8,749 nt of DNA from CBDCWA01 sp046048295 (GTDB lineage: Bacteria; Pseudomonadota; Alphaproteobacteria; Rhizobiales; Hyphomicrobiaceae). Positions 1 through 6,734 of the stretch are shown here, piece by piece (within the stretch, counting starts at the first letter, position 1; every line of letters starts with the position of its first letter). Where the stretch lies: positions 1 to 8,749 of the forward strand of contig JBJOGJ010000167.1 in assembly GCA_046048295.1 (NCBI GenBank), in the 5' to 3' direction. Below the pieces are notes generated by a model. The model had not been told where the DNA came from. It did no database searches and worked only from the letters and a program-made list of their open reading frames with translations. A program made the position numbers and the translations under genes.

Positions 1-237
1 GGTCACAACAGACCATTGTATGCGGAGCATGACGAAACGTCGTTCCGACCTTCGTTCCTGACGAGGCGAAAGTCTCGGACCGGTCAGGCCGGCTGGATGA
101 TGAGACCGCAAGACCTGATGCCTGCTGGCAAGCTACAGCCCAGCAGCGACACGCGATTGGACTGCGACATGAAATAGATCGGGAACGCGGCCTGCGAACC
201 CTCTGGCCCAGGCAACCACGGTCGATGCGAGCAATGC
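1..237. other. Unassigned flank downstream of the regulator gene
   Basis: No gene can be supported here. On the plus strand, frame 1 is open from the window edge to a TAG at 175-177 (58 codons). It could be the tail of a gene entering from the left, but the peptide resembles no family I recognise. The minus strand offers only an ATG-started frame of 28 codons with no clear ribosome binding site. No tRNA or obvious rho-independent terminator is visible after the regulator stop at 238-240. Confidence 0.4.
122..146. other. Weak inverted repeat (7-bp stem)
   Basis: CTGCTGG at 122-128 pairs perfectly with CCAGCAG at 140-146 across an 11-nt loop. It lies about 90 nt past the stop of the minus-strand regulator gene, so it could form a hairpin in that transcript's tail. 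No T-run follows on either strand, so it is not a standard intrinsic terminator, and a 7-bp stem is expected by chance fairly often. Confidence 0.2.
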
Positions 238-1029
238 TTATGCCAGTCTCAGGTGCTGTGTGGCGGTGACGATGTCCGCCCCCATGACGCGATTGTAGGT
301 CTCCTGAGGCGCCGGGCCAACGTCATTGAGCTTCATCGACGAAAAGAGGAGATCCGCTATCGGCGTAGACGCACGCAAACCCTCGATGCAAAGCAATTTG
401 ACCCTGTGCCGGTTGTGGCGGCGAATGTAGCCCTGCTTCTCGAAACGCATCATGATCCTGCTCAACGTGTCAGCGTTGATGCAGATGTAATCGGCGATAT
501 CGTCTCGCGCCATCGGGAGATCCAAGTCGGCCTCGTCCCGCAACGCGCCATCGGTGGTGCGCAAGGCGAGGTCGAGAAGGAATGTAGAAACGCGCGACTC
601 GACATCGAGCTGACCAATGATCAGCTGTCGGATGCAGCCGCGAAATACGCCGTGCTCAACTCTTCTGCGCAACTCACCAGCACTAGCGAATATCACATGA
701 GGGGCCGAGCATCGCTGAAGCGTGGCACCAGACATTGCACGGATGTTCAGCTGACCGAGTGACAAGGTCGCTCCGATGACTAAATCACCAGGAACGAGGA
801 AGTCGACGATCTGCCTGCGCCCGCCGGAGGGAGAAGCCTCGATGGCCAGCACCCCGGCTGCAACATACAGCCAATCCTGGGCACCGGCTCCGGTCTTGCT
901 CAGCCGCTTACGAGGTGGCAGCTCGATAAACGAACCATCTGATGCGGCAGCCGGGCGTTCACACCCGCCTCCTTTCGGAGCGTTCGGTTTCAATCCACGA
1001 CGTACAGTCCCAACTTTACCCGCCGACAT
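238..1029 (-). CDS. Crp/Fnr-family transcriptional regulator (FixK-like)
   Basis: Predicted DNA-binding regulator of the Crp/Fnr superfamily, 263 aa from the ATG at 1029. Counting from that ATG, a cyclic-nucleotide-type beta-roll covers about 33-110, with the signature VPGDLVIG at 79-86. A dimer helix (VESRVSTFLLDLALR) spans 143-157, a winged helix-turn-helix 171-205, and an unusual tail runs past about 220. The recognition helix contains DTLSR, matching the E-x-x-SR of FNR/FixK that reads TTGA half-sites with Asp for Glu. Cysteines are scattered, so an FNR-type 4Fe-4S cluster is unlikely; the input signal is unknown. A TTG at 1119, preceded by AAGG, would add 30 hydrophobic residues outside the fold, so I prefer the ATG although its ribosome site is weak. 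The gene follows the pel-like operon in the same direction, and a FixK/FNR-type box lies upstream. Confidence is high for the family, low for the regulon. Confidence 0.85.
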   Translation of the reverse strand: MSAGKVGTVRRGLKPNAPKGGGCERPAAASDGSFIELPPRKRLSKTGAGAQDWLYVAAGVLAIEASPSGGRRQIVDFLVPGDLVIGATLSLGQLNIRAMSGATLQRCSAPHVIFASAGELRRRVEHGVFRGCIRQLIIGQLDVESRVSTFLLDLALRTTDGALRDEADLDLPMARDDIADYICINADTLSRIMMRFEKQGYIRRHNRHRVKLLCIEGLRASTPIADLLFSSMKLNDVGPAPQETYNRVMGADIVTATQHLRLA

Positions 1030-1094
1030 TGGTGCACCCGCTACGCACAAAAAAAGCCGCACCGCAATATTGCTGCGAAGCAAAAATAGATGCG

Positions 1095-1125
1095 ATCCAA
1101 CTTCGATCGCCCCATCCAACTCCGA
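1095..1125. repeat. Short imperfect direct repeat in regulator leader
   Basis: ATCCAACTTCGA (1095-1106) and ATCCAACTCCGA (1114-1125) are 12-mers differing at one base, offset by 19 bp. They lie between the putative promoter and the preferred ATG of the regulator gene and cover the alternative TTG start at 1119. They could be protein-binding half-sites in the leader or a chance duplication; nothing further in the sequence decides. Confidence 0.35.
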
Positions 1126-1145
1126 CCTTAGTACCGAGTAACATA

Positions 1146-1175
1146 GTTAAAGCTCAACATTATGACCTAAGTCAA
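1146..1175 (-). promoter_or_regulatory. Putative sigma70-type promoter for the regulator gene
   Basis: On the minus strand, TTGACT (1175-1170) resembles a -35 element. After an 18-nt spacer, TTTAAC (1151-1146) matches four of six bases of the -10 consensus. The start point would be near 1139, giving a leader of about 110 nt to the ATG at 1029, or about 20 nt to the TTG at 1119. The 1030-1242 intergenic region is visibly richer in A+T than the flanking genes. I saw no strong terminator for the upstream operon between 1242 and 1176, so read-through into the regulator gene is also possible. Confidence 0.4.
1162..1175. promoter_or_regulatory. FixK/FNR-type binding site
   Basis: The minus strand reads TTGACTTAGGTCAT, which fits the FixK/FNR consensus TTGA-N6-TCAA with one mismatch at the last base. 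The inner TTGAC..GTCA symmetry is also kept. Its TTGA half overlaps the -35 element of the putative promoter. By position this would suggest repression of that promoter, or activation of a start point about 41 bp downstream. The adjacent regulator has a recognition helix suited to TTGA half-sites, so autoregulation is a natural inference. Confidence 0.55.
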
Positions 1176-1242
1176 CAAACTTAGAAATTCGATGTTTTCT
1201 TATCTATCTCGTCCTGATGTGCCCCGCTTACCGATGATATGC

Positions 1243-2184
1243 CTACGGCTGGACATCGAGCAGGCGCGATCCGAAAAACGGCGTAAAACTCATGGACTTG
1301 TGCTGCGTTGCAGCATATTCGCGCGCCGCTGCATCGTCGATGTATTCGATCGTGAAGACCGGCAGGCCAAACTGCTTTGCTGACCGCAAATAGTTCAGGC
1401 TCCACGCCCGGTCCTCCTGCCGGTTCATGACACCCGGTCCATGCAGTCCATAGAGCAGGCTCTCCTTGCTGATGGCGTCGATCGTCGCGAGATACGCAGG
1501 GTTGGCGATCAACTGCTCCGCATTCTGCCCCACGAGGATGAAACCCGGTTGTTGCTTCCTCGCAGCCCCTGCAATGGCCTCGATCAGCCGCACCATGTCC
1601 GCCATGGCGGTTGGGCGTTTCCCATGCCAGTCGTGGAAGCCATCGACCTTGTCCAGAAACGCGCCGTCGTAGCCCGCCTCGACGAGCCGGAGGATGGCAC
1701 CGGTCAGCAGAGCACGCCACTCGTCGTGCCAATAGCGCACCGCATAACTGCGGGGCCATTCCGGATTCTCCGTCCCGAGCCAGCCCGGCGCCGCCCCCTT
1801 CTTCCACTCTGCGCGCCAGTACGACCTGTATTCCTCGGCCGCGCCAACGCTCAGGTAGGCGAGAACGATGCGGCGCCGCCCGTCTGGGCGACGCTTCAAT
1901 TTCGCAATTTCACCGCGCGTTGCGGCCCTGCCCGCCGCTGGATCGACGATCGGCTCGATGACGACGAGATCGAGTGGAGATTGCGCCAGCTTCTCCAAGT
2001 CGATGTTCATGTACTGGCAGCCCCAGCGCGCGACCGCATTCAACGCGGCTCTCTGCTCGGCGCGCGCCGACTGTATCTCCGCCATTTCATCGGCCAGTAC
2101 ACCGTGAACGGTCGCCAGAAGCAGGACGGCAACCCTGCTCGTCAAACCGGCAACGCCCCTCCAGGCACGGCCGAAGCCCACCAT
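1243..2184 (-). CDS. Secreted GH114-type endo-alpha-1,4-polygalactosaminidase
   Basis: Predicted secreted hydrolase of galactosamine-containing polysaccharide, of the GH114/TM1410-like TIM-barrel group and related in role to the hydrolase domain of PelA. From the ATG at 2184 it has 313 aa: a signal peptide (about 1-31, hydrophobic core VAVLLLATVHGVLA, cleavage before DE), then one catalytic domain. Hallmarks are WGCQYMNID near 54, LAYLSVGAAEEYR near 108, WLGTENPEW near 135, GYDGAFLDKVDGF near 171 and GQNAEQL near 219. The Asp of FLDKVD (about 178) and the Glu of QNAE (about 223) are the likely acid/base pair by family analogy. There is no polysaccharide deacetylase domain, unlike full-length PelA. 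The start at 2184 is chosen because GAGGG sits 8 nt upstream and gives a clean signal peptide; an ATG at 2223 has no good ribosome site. It is the last gene of the operon and could trim or release the polymer during export. Confidence 0.85.
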   Translation of the reverse strand: MVGFGRAWRGVAGLTSRVAVLLLATVHGVLADEMAEIQSARAEQRAALNAVARWGCQYMNIDLEKLAQSPLDLVVIEPIVDPAAGRAATRGEIAKLKRRPDGRRRIVLAYLSVGAAEEYRSYWRAEWKKGAAPGWLGTENPEWPRSYAVRYWHDEWRALLTGAILRLVEAGYDGAFLDKVDGFHDWHGKRPTAMADMVRLIEAIAGAARKQQPGFILVGQNAEQLIANPAYLATIDAISKESLLYGLHGPGVMNRQEDRAWSLNYLRSAKQFGLPVFTIEYIDDAAAREYAATQHKSMSFTPFFGSRLLDVQP

Positions 2185-2192
2185 GCCCGAAG

Positions 2193-2197
2193 CCCTC
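2193..2197 (-). promoter_or_regulatory. Ribosome binding site deciding the hydrolase start
   Basis: GAGGG on the minus strand ends 8 nt before the ATG at 2184-2182. The in-frame ATG at 2223 has only GAGGTGG about 16 nt away, too far for normal use. This favours the shorter form, which begins directly with the signal peptide. Confidence 0.5.
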
Positions 2198-2246
2198 GTC
2201 CCTTTACCATGCAATGCCGGCATAGCGATCTGGCGCGACTGCCACC

Positions 2247-3686
2247 TCAGCGTTCGTGAAGTTCGGCGCTTGCCGGGCGGGCTTTACCGTGCTCCATGAT
2301 GCGCGGTGTCACCTTGAGGACGTCACCCGGCTGCAGCGGCGTCGTTTCCTCCGCCTCGAATGTGCGCCTGCCATCGGCCGTCAACCGGACGATATTGAAT
2401 ACCAACTCGGCCGAACTCATGTCGGCCGCCGTGCCGGACGTCTTGCGAAGATGCGACGTCAACCGCCTGGCACTTTCGAGGGACAGGCGAACCTGCGAAA
2501 TTTGGGCATCCACTTCCGAAAGATCCTTGATGAGGCCCGATGCATACTGAACGTGAACCTGCTCCTTCTGGCGCTCGGCATCGGCGAGGCGAGCTTTCGC
2601 CGCACTCAGTTGACCGAGGACAGCAAGGCGCCTGGCGTTCAGATCGTTCAGCTCCGTACTGGTCGCAATGAATGAGCGCCGCCGCAGCATTCCCGACGAC
2701 TTGAGCTGCTTCATGTCCTGAAGGTGTTCGTTGCGCATCTCGCGCTGACGGTCCAGTTCCTCGACCTGGCCTTCGAGCAGCCCGATTTCGGTACGGATGC
2801 TGTTCGAGACGGTAATGGCCTGGCTTCTTTCACGTTCGTGACGGCTCTGCTCAAGCTTCAGCAGAAGCAATTCGGTGTCCATCATCACCTGCGCGTCCTG
2901 GTTGCCGGTCAATGCGACCAGTTCGGCCGGCATTGCGACGGCGTCACTTCTCTTCCACTGTGCCTCCAGCCGCGCCTTGCGCGAGATCAGCCGCTTCAGG
3001 CGATCACTGAGCATATTCGCCCGCTCGGTCTCACGGACCGCGCCGATCAATTCTGCCGAACTGCCGTCGAACTGCCTCAGGCCGCCGGCCAGCGACAGCG
3101 CCTGCAGCACGATCATGTCAGGCACGAACTTGACCGGCCCGGCGTTCTTGACCGCACCCAGCACGTAGACAGGCTGGCGCTCTACGATCGAGACGTTGAC
3201 GTCCGCCGGCCTGCCGAGCCTTCTGCTGAAGGCCGTGGCAAGATCCTGTCGTAAATCCTTCATCGAGCGGCCCCCGACATTGATCGTACCGATACGCGGC
3301 AGCGACATGGAACCGTCCGCCTCGACGACATATTCTCCGGAGAGGTCCTTGCGGGTGAAGACGGTGCGCAACGTGGACCCCGCGCCCGGCAGTCTGCTGG
3401 CGCTTGGAACATCGATAAGTTCGTGAAATTCGATCCTTACCCGGTCGCCGATGGCGAGAGCACCACGGGGAGAACGGACAGTTGTCGCCTGACGGCCAGA
3501 GGTGCCTGAGGTTTTCACAGCGCCGATCATCGCGGAGGCGTCGCGACCGGCCTCAGGACTTTCGACACGAGCCCCCTGGGTCGTCGTGCCGTACACGGGC
3601 ACGAAGGCTGCGAGCAGAACGAGCATGGACGTCGCAACCGCCGGCTCCAGCGTCCTGCGCTTCTTGAAGAACAATCCCTGTTTCAT
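2247..3686 (-). CDS. ExoF-like periplasmic polysaccharide export (OPX) protein
   Basis: Predicted exporter component of the Wza/ExoF polysaccharide-export family, 479 aa from the ATG at 3686. A signal peptide covers about 1-33 (KKRR, a hydrophobic stretch, then VPVYG). A polysaccharide export domain follows at about 76-169 (LAIGDRVRIEF; YVVEADGSMSLPRIG), then an SLBB-like segment with VYVLGAVKNAGPVKF (173-187). A long, charged coiled-coil region spans about 215-410, and a final beta segment has LQPGDVLKV (451-459). There is no lipobox cysteine, and I see no cysteine at all, so it is not a Wza-type lipoprotein; the layout resembles rhizobial ExoF. The start is set by GGAG 7 nt upstream and only 4 nt after the pelG stop. 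A longer frame back to 3788 would overlap pelG. Sitting directly behind pelG where PelB/PelC would be expected, it probably carries Pel-like polymer across the periplasm. The family is well supported; the coupling is inferred. Confidence 0.85.
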   Translation of the reverse strand: MKQGLFFKKRRTLEPAVATSMLVLLAAFVPVYGTTTQGARVESPEAGRDASAMIGAVKTSGTSGRQATTVRSPRGALAIGDRVRIEFHELIDVPSASRLPGAGSTLRTVFTRKDLSGEYVVEADGSMSLPRIGTINVGGRSMKDLRQDLATAFSRRLGRPADVNVSIVERQPVYVLGAVKNAGPVKFVPDMIVLQALSLAGGLRQFDGSSAELIGAVRETERANMLSDRLKRLISRKARLEAQWKRSDAVAMPAELVALTGNQDAQVMMDTELLLLKLEQSRHERERSQAITVSNSIRTEIGLLEGQVEELDRQREMRNEHLQDMKQLKSSGMLRRRSFIATSTELNDLNARRLAVLGQLSAAKARLADAERQKEQVHVQYASGLIKDLSEVDAQISQVRLSLESARRLTSHLRKTSGTAADMSSAELVFNIVRLTADGRRTFEAEETTPLQPGDVLKVTPRIMEHGKARPASAELHER

Positions 3687-3690
3687 AGCT

Positions 3691-5148
3691 TCACTCCAAC
3701 TCAGCGATGCGATTCTGCTTCCCGAAGAGACCCTCAAGCCGACCCCGATACAATTGTGCCACCGATTTCGCGCGGTTCGAGAGAACAAACGTGATGTATG
3801 TCAGATCTTCCAGCGTACGCTCGAGAACGGCGAGCGCCACGACGCCGCAAACGAGATTGGCGAGCAGATAGCCGAGGCCATAGTAGGCAGGGCCGAGATA
3901 GATCGAGGCAATGGCGAACACGCCCTGCAGAAGCAGGAACAATGCCTGCAGCGCCATGAAGCTCCGCTGTCTGTCGAAAAAGAGGATCAGCGATGTCGCG
4001 GCGAAGAATATGAGCTGGAAAAGCACGCCCAGGGCACCCAGACGCAGAATGCCGATCTGCTCGTAATGCAGGCCGGCGGTCGCGACAATGGTCGGTGCCG
4101 CTATGACCACGAGCGTACACAGGGCCGACTGGATCATGATGAGGCGGCCAATCTGCTCGAAGGTGTCTCGCTTGAGGGACGAGGCGATGTCGTCGAGTTG
4201 CTTCAGCGTGGCGTGATTTCTCACGGCTGCAAAGTAGTTCTGGTAGCGGCGAAAAAAGGATGTCTCGACGTGCGTTACGAACATTGCGAGAGCCGGCACT
4301 ATGGTCAGATAGGCCGTGAACATTGCGCTGTCATAGAGCGGAGCATGAACCAGACCGGTCTCGTGCATGATCCGCTCCGGGCTGTGCCACATCACGACCT
4401 TGTCGATCCACACGCCAAGCGCGCCCGCGAGGCCGGCGACGGCTAGCGGGGCATGCAGTCGAATGCCGATGACGAGGTCGGCGAAGGCGCTCAGTCCACT
4501 CTTGGAACTCGGAAACGTCAGGAGCACCCGGCCACACAGGAACGCGAGGACGATCAGGAGCCCGGAATTGAACATCCAGATCATGGCATTCCAATCCTGT
4601 CCGCCTGCCACGGCAAGCGTGGCAGCCACGCTGACGGCCAAACCGGCGAGGAAACTGATCGTGATGCCCCGGTAATCACGAACGGCACCGCAGAAAGCCA
4701 ATGTCACCCATATCTGGCTGACAATGGCGCTGCAGCTCGTCGCAGCCACCACGGTCGCACCGGACATCCGAAACACGACACCGTAGCAGAGCAGCCCGGC
4801 GGCGACCGACAGGCCGGTGCTGACAAGAAGGCTCGCGGCGAGCAGGGGCGCAATCCGATCGACGTCCCTCGCGTAGAGGACATCGCCAACGAGGCGCATC
4901 GTCACGAGCACGATCGGCGTTGCGACGACGAGCGATATCGCGAATGCGTATATGACGACTATGCGGAAGCCTTCGGTCACGTGTGCCGGCGCGAGGCCGG
5001 CGGCGAATGCGCTGATGAGCGCAATTGCAGTGATCGTGAAGAGCCATGGACCAGCAGCTATGATCACCGAGTGGCCAATGGAGGCAACAGGCATCAGAAG
5101 GTTTTCCTGATCCCCGAGCGACCTCAACCTGAACCCGATTCCGGCCAT
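3691..5148 (-). CDS. pelG: PelG, Pel polysaccharide inner-membrane transport subunit
   Basis: Multispanning inner-membrane protein of the Pel synthase complex, thought to move the nascent polymer across the membrane and to work with PelF. It has 485 aa from the ATG at 5148, close to the usual length of about 456. The N-terminus MAGIGFRLR followed by an AAGPWLF segment is the family signature. About a dozen hydrophobic segments follow, with a cytoplasm-like loop (RRYQNYFAAVRNHATLKQLDDIA) near 300-325 and a charged tail after about 445. The GTG at 5157 fuses to the pelF stop (GTGA) with AAGGAG 4 nt upstream. The ATG at 5148 has GGAG 8 nt upstream and gives the N-terminus I recall for Pseudomonas PelG, so I prefer it. 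Either way it is translationally coupled to pelF. No disruption is seen. Very likely PelG. Confidence 0.92.
   Translation of the reverse strand: MAGIGFRLRSLGDQENLLMPVASIGHSVIIAAGPWLFTITAIALISAFAAGLAPAHVTEGFRIVVIYAFAISLVVATPIVLVTMRLVGDVLYARDVDRIAPLLAASLLVSTGLSVAAGLLCYGVVFRMSGATVVAATSCSAIVSQIWVTLAFCGAVRDYRGITISFLAGLAVSVAATLAVAGGQDWNAMIWMFNSGLLIVLAFLCGRVLLTFPSSKSGLSAFADLVIGIRLHAPLAVAGLAGALGVWIDKVVMWHSPERIMHETGLVHAPLYDSAMFTAYLTIVPALAMFVTHVETSFFRRYQNYFAAVRNHATLKQLDDIASSLKRDTFEQIGRLIMIQSALCTLVVIAAPTIVATAGLHYEQIGILRLGALGVLFQLIFFAATSLILFFDRQRSFMALQALFLLLQGVFAIASIYLGPAYYGLGYLLANLVCGVVALAVLERTLEDLTYITFVLSNRAKSVAQLYRGRLEGLFGKQNRIAELE
3694..3697 (-). promoter_or_regulatory. Ribosome binding site deciding the OPX gene start
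   Basis: GGAG on the minus strand, inside the last codons of pelG, ends 7 nt before the ATG at 3686-3684. It supports this start over the upstream in-frame start that would overlap pelG by about 100 nt, and it makes translation of the export gene dependent on pelG. Confidence 0.55.
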
Positions 5149-5153
5149 CGTGC

Positions 5154-6734
5154 TCACTCCGCTCCTTCGGCTTGCGACAGGGCAACAACGCCCACCGGCT
5201 CGACGCCGCGCGTGAGAATGCCGCGATAGAGCTCGCGATATTTGGCCGAGGACATTTCCGTCGCGTAGCGCCGTTCGACGCGAGACCGCAGCGCCTCGCC
5301 CATGCGACGCCGAAGCGCAGTGTTTTCCAGCAGGGTGCTGACGTGAGTGGCAAGCTCGGCCGGCGATCCAAGACCGGCAACGATGCCGCCATGCTCGATC
5401 GGATCGTCAGGCGTCCCGGCCCCCTCGATGATTTCGCGGCAGGCGCCGACGTTCGTTGCGACACAGGGAATTCCCGCCGCCCCCGCCTCGAGCAGGACGA
5501 GGGGCTGCGCTTCACTCAGGCTGCTCAGGACTACGACGTGTATCGAGGGCAGCCAATCAGTGATCCGTACACCGCCAGTGAACTCCACGCAGTCATCGAG
5601 CCCGAGATCCTGTACCAGTTGCCGGCATTCGTCGAAGTAGAGGGGATCCTCGTCGGTCGGGCCCATGACGAGCGCCCGCAGATCCGGAACCTTCCGGCGC
5701 ACCTCCCCGGCGGCAATGATGAAGCTCTGTGTATCCTTGATCGGCACGACACGCCCGATAAGGGCCATGGTGGGCCTGCCGTCGGCAGGGGCCGTCTCCA
5801 GGCAGGAAAATTTCGCGACGTCTATGCCGTTGGCTATGACGAGCAGCCTCTCGGGGGCGGCGCCGAGCGCCGTCTGAAGCTGCTGATTGTCGCCGTAAAG
5901 GGTCGTGATGCGTGAAGATGCAGCGTAGCAAATTTTCGCGTAGCTCTCGAATGCCTGTATCCAGAGGTCCCGGAGGTCGAGGCGACAGTCGTCGATGTTC
6001 AGCCCCTTGTCGACCGTGTCGGATATCCATTCGGACATGAGGATCTCTATCCGCCGCTCGTTCGTGTAGATCCCGTGCTCCGTAATGAGCGAATGGGCAC
6101 CATGTTCGATGGTGGCGCGGGCAGCGAGCAACCCGGCATATCCTGTCGAGATGGTGTGATAGACTTTCGCCTTCGGCAGATCGAACTTCAGTGTCTTGAA
6201 CAAACCGCCGCAGAGCGCACGCCAAGCCCAATAGAATTGAAGAAACGACGCATGCGGCATCAAGGAGTTGTACATCTCACGGGCGATCTGGATCGTGAGG
6301 GGCGAGTCAAGAAGATCGTGCAGGGAAAGCGGCTCGTCCGGACTGTCGACGATGGCGATAATCTCCCTGAACTCATCGATCCCACCGCCGCTGAACAACC
6401 GGCTCAGGGCGTCGGCCAGCCGCGGGCCGATGCGGGCAGCCTTGTGGCTCCGGTCTGCACCAGGACCGGAGTACGGCTCGCCGCCCAGAATGAGGTCGCG
6501 AACGAACAGCAGGTTGTCAGGCTTCTCGTAGCGGGACTGCCGGGGCTCACTCCCGGATACGATGGCCACCAAGGAAAATTCCAGATCGTCCTGCGTTCGC
6601 ATGAGCCAGTCGAGCCAGGAAGAAACGCCGCCGGCAATGTAGGGATAGCAGCCCTCGACGATCAGGCAGACATCCGCCGGGTCATCCGGCATTGCGGCGG
6701 GAACAGCGAGCGGTCTGCGATGGAGGTTCAGCAT
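5154..6734 (-). CDS. pelF: PelF, Pel glycosyltransferase
   Basis: Cytosolic glycosyltransferase that polymerises the Pel chain from UDP-activated amino sugar, 526 aa (Pseudomonas PelF is about 507). The N-terminal DUF3492-type domain starts with DVCLIVEGCYPYIAGGVSSW (21-40), the diagnostic PelF opening, and contains TEHGIYTNER (218-227). The C-terminal GT4 (GT-B fold) domain runs about 320-505, with IGRVVPIKD (326-334) supplying the phosphate-contacting Arg328 and Lys333. The E-x7-E motif SEAQPLVLLEAG places Glu408 and Glu416 in the nucleotide-sugar site. GGAGG lies 6 nt before the ATG at 6734, which overlaps the pelE stop as ATGCTGA; its own stop overlaps the pelG region. No soluble partner gene lies between them. 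All active-site landmarks are present, so it should be functional. Identification is very secure; the exact sugar donor is inferred from the family. Confidence 0.95.
   Translation of the reverse strand: MLNLHRRPLAVPAAMPDDPADVCLIVEGCYPYIAGGVSSWLDWLMRTQDDLEFSLVAIVSGSEPRQSRYEKPDNLLFVRDLILGGEPYSGPGADRSHKAARIGPRLADALSRLFSGGGIDEFREIIAIVDSPDEPLSLHDLLDSPLTIQIAREMYNSLMPHASFLQFYWAWRALCGGLFKTLKFDLPKAKVYHTISTGYAGLLAARATIEHGAHSLITEHGIYTNERRIEILMSEWISDTVDKGLNIDDCRLDLRDLWIQAFESYAKICYAASSRITTLYGDNQQLQTALGAAPERLLVIANGIDVAKFSCLETAPADGRPTMALIGRVVPIKDTQSFIIAAGEVRRKVPDLRALVMGPTDEDPLYFDECRQLVQDLGLDDCVEFTGGVRITDWLPSIHVVVLSSLSEAQPLVLLEAGAAGIPCVATNVGACREIIEGAGTPDDPIEHGGIVAGLGSPAELATHVSTLLENTALRRRMGEALRSRVERRYATEMSSAKYRELYRGILTRGVEPVGVVALSQAEGAE

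Noticed and set aside
253..762. Plus-strand open frame of 169 codons
   Set aside because: It is antisense to the DNA-binding half of the Crp/Fnr regulator and matches no family.
1176..1242. Possible terminator after the hydrolase gene
   Set aside because: I found no stable stem followed by a T-run on the minus strand here, so no terminator is claimed.
1181..1807. Minus-strand open frame of 208 codons
   Set aside because: It is a shifted frame inside the hydrolase gene; the gene's own frame has the family motifs throughout.
1441..2259. Plus-strand open frame of 272 codons
   Set aside because: It is antisense to the signal peptide and catalytic core of the hydrolase and has no recognisable motif.
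3502..4446. Plus-strand open frame of 314 codons
   Set aside because: It lies antisense to pelG and the start of the OPX gene, both with clear families. High-GC DNA often leaves such frames open, and its peptide shows no domain.
4676..5515. Minus-strand open frame of 279 codons
   Set aside because: It overlaps the pelF/pelG junction in another frame, is Arg/Ser/Cys-rich, and both true genes are intact there.
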